A stretch of 64,000 nt of DNA from Polyangiaceae bacterium (GTDB taxonomy: Bacteria; Myxococcota_A; Polyangia; Polyangiales; Polyangiaceae): assembly GCA_020633205.1 (NCBI GenBank), contig JACKEB010000010.1, positions 186,001-250,000 on the forward strand. The letters are read 5' to 3'. The first letter of the stretch is position 1; each line of letters starts with the position of its first letter. The position numbers and the translations under genes were made by a program. The notes under the pieces were generated by a model. The model was not told the origin of the DNA. It made no database searches and saw only the letters and a list, made by a program, of their open reading frames with translations. Below are positions 29,601 to 36,414 of this stretch, in pieces.

Positions 29601-31964
29601 CAAATCGAGGCGCTCCGCGGGGTTCTGCTCGTGAACGAGCTTGACCTCAATCGCTCCGCTCAAGCCCTTCGGGTTGTTTGCAGACTCGTAGATCGGGATC
29701 AGGCGCTGGGCTGCCTCCAGGTTCTGCTCATCGAGAGACAGAATCTTCTCGTAGGCGCGGGCGGCGCGATCGGGCTTGCCCTTTTGAGTCATCCAGAGCT
29801 CCGCGATCTTGATCAACATCGCGATGCTCTCTTGCGGGTCCTTCGTCTTGGACTCGTTGCTCTCTAGAACGCGGATGAACTCATCCCACTTGCCGCTCTC
29901 TTGATAGAACGTCTCGAGGTCGTCCCATCTCCCCAGGGAAACGTAACGCTTCTTGAGCTGCTCCTGAGCGCGACGGTCGTCGGGCTGCAAAGTGAGCAAG
30001 GTGCGGTAAGCTTCGACCGCGCGCTCGTCATCCTTGAGACGGTCACCCGTCACCTGGCCCAGCTTCGTCAGGATGTCGATCTTCTCCTTCGTGTCGAAGG
30101 TCAGATCGGCCTGCTTTTCCAGCACATCGGCGAGCTTCTCGTAGTCGCGGGCGCGCTCGTAGAGCTGGGCAAGCGACCCTAGTGCGTCGAGATCGTCAGC
30201 GTCGTTCTCGAGCACCACTGCCCACAGATCGATGCAGACGTCGGGCTTCTTTACGCGCTCGGTAGCGAGCTGCGCCATCTCCTTGAACGCTGCTGTACGC
30301 TCTGGTCCCGCGGGAAGGAAATCCGCTTGAGACTTCTGCAACGCGATGAGTTTCTCCCAGTCGCGACGCTTCTCGTACATGCCTCGGAGGTACTCGATGG
30401 CCCCGTCGTTCTGAGGGTCGACCTCGAGCACCTTCTCGTAGGTCCGTACCGCCTCCGCTTGGTTCACGAACTTGTTGACGTAGAGGTCCGCTGCTTCGGT
30501 GAACAGCTGCACCTTCTCCGCGGGGTCCGGAACTTCGTCACCCAGCTCGATGAGGGTCTTCACGTACTCGTGATAGCGCTTGGCCTCCTCCTGCTGGGCG
30601 AGCTGCTCGCGCAGCTCGGCGATCTTGGCGTCATTTGCTTCAGCCGGAGGGGCCGGTTCAGCCGCTTCAGCTTCCGGCTCGGCCTCGGCCGCTTCCGCGG
30701 GGATATCCTCGACGTCATCGACTACGGCTAGCTCCTCGCTAGACTCCTCCTCGATCTCGACGTCTGCGTCAGCCGCAGCCTCCTCGACTTCGATTTCCGC
30801 CGCAGGCGCCTCTGCCTCGGCAGACTCCTCAGCAGCGGGCGCATCACCAGGCGTGAGCGCCTCGCCGATCTGTGCCTCGAATGCCTTGAGCGCGGGATGG
30901 GTCGGCGAGACCCCGGCGAGCTGCTCGAAGTAGCCTCGAGCGCGAATCAGGTCACCCTGTTGCCGCCAGGCAATGCTACCGGCCGCGGCCAGTGCTGCGG
31001 CGTGGCTCACTCCGTTGGTGCTGGACGCGATCTGCTCTGCTAGCTCCAGATTGCGCGCCCAATTGCCCTCGGCGCCGTAGATCTCGCGCAAGCAGTTGAA
31101 GGCGTCATCACGCGTCGGGTCGGCCTTCAGCGCCTCCTCGAAGAGCTTTTTGGCCAGATCAAGGTTCTGGTGGCGAGTCGCCCAGCGCACGCCGAAGCGA
31201 TACGCGATGCCCGCCTTGGTCGCCGCGTCCAGGTCAGCGTCCAACACCTTGCGCTGCGCCTCGACGATCGAATCGGTGCGCTCTTGGGAGACGAGGTACC
31301 CCTCGAACAGCGCTCCCGTTACGGTTCCGGACGGATCCGAGGCGTAGGCCTGACCGAGGATGCCCTCGACTTCTTCAGGCGCGAAGCGGTTCGCCACCCG
31401 AGATGCGCGAAGGAAGGCCATGGCCTTGCCTTCCGCGTCCGCCGCACCATGAGCTCCGCGCAACAACGATCCGATGTGGTCTTGCCACTGATCGGGTGCC
31501 ACCTGAACGTCTTCCAGCATCTGGCTGGCGCGGCTCGGTTGCCCCGCGGCAAGCTGAAGCGCCTTGGCGTATGCTTCCGTTGCCCGATCGTAGTCGCCCT
31601 GATCCGTGAGCACGTCGCCCAGGAGCACGCAGAGTTCGGAACCCGCGGCGCCGTCTGAGGTGTTCTTCAGCTGCAGTTCGAGCAGCTTCTGCACCATGTT
31701 CAGCTTGCCGAGCTCCCAGTACACCGAACGCGCTTCTTCGAGCGCCTCGGTCAGGGTGTTGTTCAGCTTGAAAGCGTCCTGGAAATGCTTGAGCGCCTTC
31801 ACGCCTTGCAAAAAGCGATCGCGCAACAAGCGACCCAACTTCAAGTGAAGCTGAGCTTTGACCCCATCGTCTTGGGCACTGGCGATTCCCTGTTCAAGGG
31901 CCTCGACCATGGCATGCCACTCGTGGGTGTTCTCCAGGTTATTGAGACGCGCCTCTAGATCCAT
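20625..31964 (-). CDS. gltI: Giant TPR protein, GltI/AgmK-like
   Basis: The 3779-residue protein starts at ATG 31964 behind GAGGAAG. It has no signal peptide or membrane helix, so it should be cytoplasmic. Apart from an acidic, Ala/Glu/Pro linker at about residues 373-441 and a non-repeat C-terminal domain of about 330 residues, it is built from degenerate tandem TPRs. They are organised in ~72-residue double units with a recurrent Trp (TENW, TERW) and YxxVLxxDP. In M. xanthus the cytoplasmic GltI/AgmK protein has a similar size (about 3800 aa) and belongs to the gliding complex. The identification rests on size, repeat type and position after the GltG-like gene, with gene order gltD-E-F-G ... 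I as recalled. It may act as a scaffold for many partners. Confidence 0.85.
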   Translation of the reverse strand: MDLEARLNNLENTHEWHAMVEALEQGIASAQDDGVKAQLHLKLGRLLRDRFLQGVKALKHFQDAFKLNNTLTEALEEARSVYWELGKLNMVQKLLELQLKNTSDGAAGSELCVLLGDVLTDQGDYDRATEAYAKALQLAAGQPSRASQMLEDVQVAPDQWQDHIGSLLRGAHGAADAEGKAMAFLRASRVANRFAPEEVEGILGQAYASDPSGTVTGALFEGYLVSQERTDSIVEAQRKVLDADLDAATKAGIAYRFGVRWATRHQNLDLAKKLFEEALKADPTRDDAFNCLREIYGAEGNWARNLELAEQIASSTNGVSHAAALAAAGSIAWRQQGDLIRARGYFEQLAGVSPTHPALKAFEAQIGEALTPGDAPAAEESAEAEAPAAEIEVEEAAADADVEIEEESSEELAVVDDVEDIPAEAAEAEPEAEAAEPAPPAEANDAKIAELREQLAQQEEAKRYHEYVKTLIELGDEVPDPAEKVQLFTEAADLYVNKFVNQAEAVRTYEKVLEVDPQNDGAIEYLRGMYEKRRDWEKLIALQKSQADFLPAGPERTAAFKEMAQLATERVKKPDVCIDLWAVVLENDADDLDALGSLAQLYERARDYEKLADVLEKQADLTFDTKEKIDILTKLGQVTGDRLKDDERAVEAYRTLLTLQPDDRRAQEQLKKRYVSLGRWDDLETFYQESGKWDEFIRVLESNESKTKDPQESIAMLIKIAELWMTQKGKPDRAARAYEKILSLDEQNLEAAQRLIPIYESANNPKGLSGAIEVKLVHEQNPAERLDLLRQVAALYEGRINDKAKAFERYLAAFELEPSDEQCQADVERAAQAIGSWDGLITSYRTAIESLSESGDAMGAINLRLRLGRVLVDEVQRIDEALVEYRAVYELEPENAQALSALEGLYAQTERWSDLLEVYNKKRDLAVEPEERKQILYGIARLHEERLSALDSAIETYQAVLEDDPVDTTALEALDRLFSQTENWGPYAEILSRRIELDVGEVELIDLKFRLAKTQLEQLEDPAAALENYREILFLNQDHEGARAALEGLLEHETLRGEAASILEAIYEARGDWTKLIHALEILVLAASDVDRQVELLRRIAQTSANQLGDLEKAFDAQARAVKADPAHGDARYEFESLAQQANAWEQLLTIYSEVADGLSDSDLARSYWMRLASIEEQLGKVDEAAKGYERVLALDPGDAEALQAMDALYRGHEKWSELIGVYRRRIELTQDGGEREALYAQMAQVYEERLGQPADAIGAYREVLALDPASHVALRALDGLFSRQSMWPELAENLETQLGLAETEEEQLALMLRLSALREQQMGLVESAIEGYREVLERDPSNQAALSSLERLGRDQAHELMIAEILEPLYRQQGDFQKLIGVHEVQVRRADDVNRRVELLHQIAELYEDAAGDSNAAFDTLARALAADPAHEFTQEGLDRLARTTGRFTDLARVFEELGSNQEDPELGSQLYTFAARVFVNDVGDVDRGIELFRKVLSIDPMNLAAAESLQTLFHSTERYSDMSLILQRKAQILEDLDAQKEALYQSATLEEEVLDRKENAIGVYQKILEIDPEDLRSVDALINLFLGLSRWEELLGVYSKKADLVMDTEERKLIYYQVGAVYERELSDVTRAIDTYQRVLELDPDDLTALGRLDVLYQSTQNWSELLSVLTHESELTADPAEAISYQYRIAELYEKHLDDVARAVELYRDILGIQPDHEPTLAALEGIKNGDKEALLASSVLEPVYDAMGEWARLISVLEVQVRFAEDPFSKVDLLHRIARLYEENLGQHADAFETYARAVAADNQNEESLGSLERLAMTIERWPAVAELYDRQLATLTDEPERLVELGLRVAQVYEVQLEDLENAISRYRKVLEADPENQSAVRSLDRLFSQAERWADLADVLTREAEIGQTPDEILEFKYRLGQVYQLRLNDLDRAIDAYREVIGAAPEHVETLEALESLFAMGTKQLEVAEILEPLYQSTAEWEKLIRVHEAQLAHTQDADERMNMYYRIAEDAEERLMDPYQAFNVYVRAIKERPLDERTGEEIERLAAMIDGGWEQLANAYADVLGIEGLPVETQAAVGKRLARVFEEELADVTKAEETYRYVLSVAPGDQDSLANLDRIYSSLEQYAELAGVLEQRAVGAEEHEKVELWGRLGQVYEEALQRIPDAIRAYRKIFDELEPSNEEAIAALGRIYEQTEDWEALNKVYEREMETAVGDVAEAEIRAKMAHLAANRLGRIDDAVEGWKRVLDLRGEDPEALGALAGLYQHLGQWAELTDVLERQFDIADDDEERVNVLTNRARLFIEQLGRDDEALETWQRVLDIDYANLPALRAVAQIWRTREDAQELVSSLHAMIDRAAALLEAAELKEVYRELGQTYGVKLEQPYDAADAWRQLLEVDPFDFEAMAELEKIHRLDEKWPEVVDVKMQRAEALQEPEEKIRELLEVTQIWKKEVNDYDQATAAFEKILGIDPAHTEAFEALERLHTAAGRWEPLIELYLNRLETREDVDERGELLRRIANVCEVQLHDPDQAFVGLLEAFGENYGDDETVRYLERMAQQTNRWPELIQNANQWLQETEDPQQKILLCLRLGKWYGEDLGHFDYAKPYYAQIMQLDPNNVQVLRQMANIHRIGAQWQKMGEMLTRALDVAVSSDDRKAILCDLGELLERHMGETDKGISFYKRALEVDPLCMPALEALERIYDERGNHQDLVEILTRKVQALEDSDRIAQHKLRMGGLYESSLSDLNKAGRQYREVMELDGGNLLAMRGLERIYEATQNWNELVDVLERQLDVVETERERVSVLLKLALIQEEQFLKADVAAQRLEQALEIDPADARAYVALERCYRRLKQWLDLINTYERHISEAASTDDKIELYGQIAQVYAEEVGDTDRAIDAYQNIVDLDDTNIPALEALSRLYEKQEDPARAIENMTRVADLTTDGTQRVEMYYRIGTALEQQLGDRITAQERFEMALDLNPAHLPSLAALRTIAMDEADWDRAARYLDQEQLNTEMPRQRAKLLVELGKLRDEMLGEHDAAIEAYQLAMQCDDDCEEAALPLVEEYMRTDRFTEAEPLAELLVRKGRNRERHEQHMLNNLLGKVLSAVGKDEKALKAYHAAHQLDLTDQETIRGIADVSFRLQDWPSALTNYQKVLTSLSEDEVDQRTDVYYRLGCIKREQGQVKQAINNFEKALALNSEHRPTLEALVDVYAQANDFKQVAAYKRQILDGIFDGEERFVMLNDIADVWAGKENNAPKAIEALEEALELKPQDPSLLHKILELYQKAEDWSKMVDTLQAIADISDNPLVKSRCFNTMAQLYRDKLEDPDRAVELFNEALDLNPDFLKAFERINKILTREKNWKQLERQYRKMIHRITNKNKADLEYTLWHQLGLIYRDRLQEMESAVDAFKMASTTKPESLLDRQILSELYESTERFDEAIEEQRKILDHNPLDIDPYRALYRLYLHKHSYDEAWTLAAAISFMGKADQEEMQFYEDYRPQGMLQVKGRLSNDLWTRQLFHPDLNLYISKIFEMIVPAALKAKVAMMARQQSPIDPRFKQDPATSTVTFAKTFGWAGQVLGLSTPELYVRSDMNDAIRAVPHLPPSSVAGKAVLSGFQPQELTFICGKHLASYRPEIYMRNLFPTQAELTIMLFAGVMIAAPNTPMPPDGATQIRNTAQELAKYMDPVQMEHLRAVVKRFIEEGAKANIKRWVQAAELTQLRAGLLVCGDLSIARKIVTMEPSLPGDLSPEEKIKELLLFSVSAEYAQLRSALGIAIG

Positions 31965-32607
31965 GCTTCCTCGGGGGCACTATGCGGGAACGGAGCGATC
32001 GCGGGTTCCGCGTGCAGGGTGTTGGTGACAGCACAACTGTCGCACGAGACTACATCGAGCCTCGCGCCAAAAATACCGAACTTGTTTGGTTTGTTGGAGC
32101 TGGACCCAATCTGGCCCAATCTCCGCGTCCAAGCGCTCTGCTGGCTGGCCGGGGAGGCATGGCCAGATGGGCGCTCAGCGGGACGTTTCGCGAGGGAACA
32201 GCTCACAGCGACCGTGTGTGATGCCTGATCGGGCCGGCCCGACACACGCCGGACCCAAAGCGACGCGCCAACTTGGGGCGCACCGCCGCATCCGCCGAGC
32301 GCGTCAGCAGAGCCGCTGCAGTCAGCAGGGCCGCTGCAGTCAGCAGAGCCGCTGCAGTCAGCAGAGCCGCTGCAGTCAGCAGAGCCGCTGCAGTCAGCAG
32401 AGCCGCTGCAGCCGTGAGCGCGGGAGCGCGGGAAGTCGACGGCAACGCAAGAGCCGGACACGCTGGCTGCAACGAACTCCGGCGCCTGAATGGACGAGCG
32501 CCGGACGACGTCTGCGGCCCGGTTTGATCGGGATTTCAGACTTCGCCCGGCGGTCGCAACACGCAGTACGCCAGACTCGGGAGGTAATTCACACACGGAA
32601 AAACGTG
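31965..32607. other. Intergenic region with tandem repeat, upstream of gltI-like gene
   Basis: These 643 bases lie between the gltI-like start and the stop of the TPR lipoprotein. They hold the six-copy 18-bp repeat (32303-32410). Open frames across it on both strands have no family-like features and simply read the repeat (CSGSAD on the minus strand), so I do not call them genes. A promoter for the giant gene must lie here, but no motif stands out. Confidence 0.6.
32303..32410. repeat. 18-bp tandem repeat, six copies
   Basis: Six head-to-tail copies of an 18-mer beginning GTCAGCAGAGCCGCTGCA fill 108 bp. Copy 2 has one change (AGAG to AGGG); the others are identical. Each holds CTGCAG and CGGC palindromes. 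Perfect copies suggest a recent expansion. Confidence 0.95.
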
Positions 32608-33528
32608 TCAGTTGGTTCCCCCGAGCTTCTGGATGAGGTCCTGAGCTGCGGTGCACTGTTCCTTGAACTGCTTCGCCTTGGCGCCACGACACGAGGTCTT
32701 GCTGAAACTGTTCAGCAAACGCACCGCCTTCTCTTTGTCCGGCGGATCCTTGGTGGCGTACGCGGAGCCAAGGAAGAACTTGTCCTCGGGATGCTTGTCT
32801 CCACCGATCTCGCTTCCCTTCTCCAGCGAGGAGATCATGCCAGCCGTGTCGCCCTTGGCCTGAGCAACCTTCGCCAAAAGCACGTAGGAGGCGTGGAGGT
32901 AGTTCGCGTTCTGCTCCGTCGGTTGCAGGATGCGCGTCGCTTCCTTCAGCACCTTGTCCGCCTCGTCGTACAAGCGCAGCGTCACGTACACGTCGGCGAG
33001 AGGCGCGTAAAAGTAGCCAACCGTGGGGTCGTGCTCGATGGCCTTGGAGTAGTTCTCCACCGCGCCTTGCAGGTCATCGGTCCAGAGATCCGCCTCAGCG
33101 AGCTCGTGGTAGCACTCGGCGTAGTTCGGGTCCTTCTCGATGCACTTCTTCAGCGGCTCCTTCGCCTCGTCGTAGCGATCCTTGTCGCCGGCGCGCGCAA
33201 GCTGCATCAGCGCATAGCCGCGCTTGTACCAGTAGTTGGCGTGGTCGGGCGCGATCTGCACCGCGCGAGACGCAGTGGAAGCGACCTTGTCCCAGTCTTC
33301 CTTCTTCTCGTACGCACGCATCAAGCGCCACAGGATCCGGTGATTCGTCGGGTCCAGCTGAGTCGCCTGCTCGTACTTCGAGATCGCCCCTTCGACGTTG
33401 ACCTTGAAAGCCTTGTCGCCTTCGTTGGAGAGGTTGATCGCCTCGATGTTGTCACGGTTGCAACCCAAACCCCCGAGCATGAGGCTGAGGCCCAACGCTC
33501 CCGCCGAGAACTTCGACACCAGTTTCAT
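32608..33528 (-). CDS. TPR lipoprotein between the GltG-like and GltI-like genes
   Basis: The 306-residue protein has a lipoprotein signal ending LGGLGC with Cys23, then about seven TPRs (for example AISKYEQATQLDPTN, AVQIAPDHANYWYKRG, KAIEHDPTVGYFY). It ends with a Cys-containing segment (SCRGAKAKQFKEQC) that could form a disulfide. It should sit in the periplasm or at the outer membrane and act as a protein-binding scaffold. In the recalled M. xanthus order this interval holds gltA, gltB and gltH, so this gene is an addition or replacement. It is not obviously a copy of the GltE-like lipoprotein at 37-38 kb. Confidence 0.8.
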   Translation of the reverse strand: MKLVSKFSAGALGLSLMLGGLGCNRDNIEAINLSNEGDKAFKVNVEGAISKYEQATQLDPTNHRILWRLMRAYEKKEDWDKVASTASRAVQIAPDHANYWYKRGYALMQLARAGDKDRYDEAKEPLKKCIEKDPNYAECYHELAEADLWTDDLQGAVENYSKAIEHDPTVGYFYAPLADVYVTLRLYDEADKVLKEATRILQPTEQNANYLHASYVLLAKVAQAKGDTAGMISSLEKGSEIGGDKHPEDKFFLGSAYATKDPPDKEKAVRLLNSFSKTSCRGAKAKQFKEQCTAAQDLIQKLGGTN

Positions 33529-34048
33529 CGCAAGCTCACCCTTCTCTCTGTTCTTTCCCCACGCTTACCAACCAGCGAGGCCGAAGAGCAATACCCCGGC
33601 CTTGGAGCAACGCTGCACACGAACTTGTTGATCTGCGTGCGCGACACGCCGGCAGCGGCGTGAATCAAACCGATTCGCCTCCGCGAGGAGGCAACTCCCT
33701 CGGGCACTGACACGCTGGCTTCACGCCCTGTTATGGCGCTCATTCCCGCTCCAAGAGGGCCGAAGCATAGGCAGACGGCAGGAACGAAGTAAAGCCGGAT
33801 CCGTCTAGGATCTCTGCAGGATCACAGGCTCAAACGGACTCTCGAGTAGCCTCGATCACACTTCAATTCCGCCCGGAGTAAGCTCTTCTGAGCACACTAC
33901 CCAACACGCGTGATCCACACCTAACGCTGACCCCCGCCAGCGTGTTTCGATCCCACGTAGCGCGCGCGCTCGCACGCTGATCGACGCCTTGGATCGAGCA
34001 AGCAAATCACGGTCAACAGGGCGCTACGTCGAATCCTCCTCGCGCTTG

Positions 34049-34063
34049 TTTTGGGGGTGAGGA
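34049..34063 (+). repeat. G-rich 15-mer copy
   Basis: The sequence TTTTGGGGGTGAGGAG occurs here in an intergenic region; near-identical copies lie in five other places (see the finding). Confidence 0.85.
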
Positions 34064-34125
34064 GCAACGTCTGTCAGGCGCTCCCTCTCCCCCAACCCCG
34101 TCCTCGATCACGCACCACAAAGCAA

Positions 34126-34155
34126 AAGCGGCGCGAGCTCTCGCTCACGCCGCCT
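34126..34155 (-). terminator. Terminator after the GltG-like gene
   Basis: On the minus strand GGCGGCGTGAGC pairs with GCTCGCGCCGC around a small loop with one T-C mismatch, followed by TTTTGCTTTGTGG. It lies about 40 bp after the stop. Confidence 0.78.
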
Positions 34156-34193
34156 TCGCTGTGTCCTATCAGAAGGGCAGCCCCGTCGAGGAA

Positions 34194-36296
34194 TCAGCCG
34201 GGGCTGAACATGATGGGATACACGACGGTAACGATACCGCCTTCGGGCTGCGGGAAGGACAGACCGTAGTAGGCACGAACCACGCAACCCACGACGCCGC
34301 TGTCCGGAATATCCGAGCCACCGTTCGACACGTTCGACACAGCGCCGTCGCGGCCGATGACGAAGCGCACCGTTACGCGCCCCTCGAGGTTCGGGTTGTT
34401 ACGTAGGCCGTTCTCGTAGCACATACGGAAACGACCATAGTTCTGACGCACGATACGCTGGATGACCTCTGGCGGAAGGCGACCCGACACGCTGGTGGCG
34501 CCCATGCGAACCTTGGGAGCGCGGGTGCTGTGAGAACCGCCGAGGCGTCCGTGACCCGAGCCGAAGCCCTGACCAGTGCCGGTGCCTGCGCCGTGACCAA
34601 TGGTACCGATGGATCCGAGGCCGATACCCTCTCCGCGACCACCACCGCCCTCGCCGATACCTGAGAGGCCGAGGCCGCCAGCGCCGTAGGCGTCGCCGAT
34701 CTCATCACCCCACATGTTACCCATCGCGCTGACTTCGTCGTTACCGAGCGACGTGTCGCGGCCCCACTCTGCGGTGGGGGCGTTGGGATCACCCGCGGCG
34801 CCGGTGTTGAGGAGACCGATGAGACCGAACTCCTGAGCCTCGCGCAGCGCCGCCTGACGGGCGATGTGCGGGTCCGGGTTGTCCTTGGGACCCTGAACTG
34901 CGTAGCGCTTGTTGGTGTCCTTACTGGTCTGCTTACCCATCGAGCCCTCTTCGCCCTTGGCGCGAGTGCCCGTGCCGCCTTCCTTGTTGTCGGCGTCTTG
35001 CTCGGTGACCTGCTCGGTCTCCTTCTCCTCTTCCTCGCGCTCTGCAGCCGCCTTGAGGTACTGCTGCATGAGGAAGAGCTGGTCCTTGTCGATGCCTTCG
35101 TCATCGAGCAAGCCCATGGGCGGGACGAAGAACGCCATCGCCGCGATCAGGCTGCCAACGGTGAAGAACGAGAGCGCGAAGTACATGAGCACCGCGACCT
35201 CGAGGCCAACCAGAATGCCTACGGGCATGGGCTTGCCAGCATTGACGGCCGCGACCTGGAAGACGAAGTCGCCCACCTCGACGCGAGCCTTGGCACCTCC
35301 GGGAAGCGCGAGCTGGTGCGCACCACTGAGTTCCGCACAAGGCTGAGCCTTGGCGCGGGCCTCGTCGAGGGTCATGCGAGGCTGGCCAGGGATCTCGACG
35401 AAGCCCTTCGCGCCTTGGGGCAGGACCACGCTGATCCCGCCGCCGCCCGCGAGTACCACCGGCATACGAGCAACCGACAGCGATTCCGCAGGGATGAAGA
35501 AGTCGCAGCCGATCGCCTTCCCTGCCTCTTCGCCGACGTAGAAGCTACGAGGCGGGGTCAGGTGCGAGACGTGGAGAACGTTGGTTCCCCAAAGAACCAT
35601 CACCTCGACTGCCGCCGCGTGCGTCTCCACCTCGTCGGCGGGAACATCGGGGGCGCTCTTCACCAGCGTGTAGGTGTAGGTGCCGGGGGGCGCGTCGTCT
35701 GGTACCGCGAGCGCGGCGCGACGGGCAGCCTCGGATGCACCAGCGGCGAACGGGTTGGCAGGCGCGATGTCGAAGGGATTCGCTGCCGACGCGAACGGGT
35801 TCGAAGCTGCCGCGGAAGCAAACGGATTGGAGGAGCCGCCGCTTGCGAAGGGGTTATCCACCGCTGGGGCGGGAGCCGCTGGGGCCGCCGCTGGCGCGGG
35901 AGGCGGTGCCGCGACCGCGGGTGCGGGGGGCGCAGGAGCCGCCACCGCCGGCGCGGGAGCTGCCGCTGCCGGCTGAGCCTCCGCGGCCGCTGCCTCGGCG
36001 CTCTCGAGCACGATGCGCGTTCCACCGACCTCGATCTGGTCGCCGACGTAGATCTTGCACTTGTTCACCCGCGCTCCGTTCACCTGCGTGCCTGGGTCGT
36101 TGCCCAGGTCGATCAAGGTGATGTCGTCCGGGCCCCCAACCTCGATCACCGCGTGCATGCGGGACGCGAGCTCGTCGTCGACCTGCAGGTGACTCTTGGG
36201 GTCCTTGCCAACCTTGACGATGTCCTGGGTCACGGTCTCGCGACGCAGCAGCTCATCGCCTTTGTAGAGCGCAAATGTGAGAACAGCTTTCGACAT
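34194..36296 (-). CDS. gltG: FHA - membrane - TonB-domain protein, GltG/PglI-like
   Basis: ATG 36296 with AAGGAA upstream gives 700 residues. An FHA domain comes first (about 26-96, ELASRMHAV, QVNG), with GK in place of the usual GR. An Ala/Pro-rich segment holds five NPF tripeptides at 148-183, and a beta-rich region reaches about 350. One or two membrane helices follow (about 358-395), then a charged helix, a Gly-rich spacer and a C-terminal AgmX/PglI-type TonB domain (about 605-700, NYGRFRMCYENGLRNNP, GVVGCVVRAYYGLSFP). This order matches M. xanthus GltG/PglI, an inner-membrane gliding protein that reaches from cytoplasm to periplasm. NfsG of the sporulation complex is the main alternative. 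It follows the small secreted gene after 118 bp. Confidence 0.85.
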   Translation of the reverse strand: MSKAVLTFALYKGDELLRRETVTQDIVKVGKDPKSHLQVDDELASRMHAVIEVGGPDDITLIDLGNDPGTQVNGARVNKCKIYVGDQIEVGGTRIVLESAEAAAAEAQPAAAAPAPAVAAPAPPAPAVAAPPPAPAAAPAAPAPAVDNPFASGGSSNPFASAAASNPFASAANPFDIAPANPFAAGASEAARRAALAVPDDAPPGTYTYTLVKSAPDVPADEVETHAAAVEVMVLWGTNVLHVSHLTPPRSFYVGEEAGKAIGCDFFIPAESLSVARMPVVLAGGGGISVVLPQGAKGFVEIPGQPRMTLDEARAKAQPCAELSGAHQLALPGGAKARVEVGDFVFQVAAVNAGKPMPVGILVGLEVAVLMYFALSFFTVGSLIAAMAFFVPPMGLLDDEGIDKDQLFLMQQYLKAAAEREEEEKETEQVTEQDADNKEGGTGTRAKGEEGSMGKQTSKDTNKRYAVQGPKDNPDPHIARQAALREAQEFGLIGLLNTGAAGDPNAPTAEWGRDTSLGNDEVSAMGNMWGDEIGDAYGAGGLGLSGIGEGGGGRGEGIGLGSIGTIGHGAGTGTGQGFGSGHGRLGGSHSTRAPKVRMGATSVSGRLPPEVIQRIVRQNYGRFRMCYENGLRNNPNLEGRVTVRFVIGRDGAVSNVSNGGSDIPDSGVVGCVVRAYYGLSFPQPEGGIVTVVYPIMFSPG

Positions 36297-36325
36297 ATCG
36301 GGCGTTTCCTTGGTGCGGCGGCGCC

Positions 36326-36354
36326 GCGTGCAGCCCAAGTTTCCCTGGGCTGCG
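36326..36354 (-). other. Hairpin in the leader of the GltG-like gene
   Basis: GCAGCCCA (36330-36337) pairs perfectly with TGGGCTGC (36346-36353) around an 8-base loop. It has no T-run on either strand, so I do not call a terminator; it could protect an mRNA end or tune expression between the small gene and the GltG-like gene. Confidence 0.5.
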
Positions 36355-36414
36355 CTGAGGTCGTTCTCGCTATCGATGAGCGCTAGCGAGGGGCTGGTTT
36401 TCCGTGCGAAAAAC

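Larger units (their letters stand above)
33529..34193. other. Intergenic region without a gene
   Basis: This gap of 665 bases separates the TPR lipoprotein start from the GltG-like stop. It contains a terminator hairpin (34126-34155), a copy of the G-rich 15-mer at about 34049-34063 and AT-richer stretches near 33800-33900. I see no convincing gene. Confidence 0.6.

Noticed and set aside
31955..32692. Minus-strand frame with repeated CSGSAD
   Set aside because: It just reads the 18-bp tandem repeat and overlaps two real genes; no signal peptide or ribosome-binding site.
34866..36386. Open frame of 506 codons opposite the GltG-like gene
   Set aside because: It has no domain features, and the FHA and TonB domains are on the minus strand.
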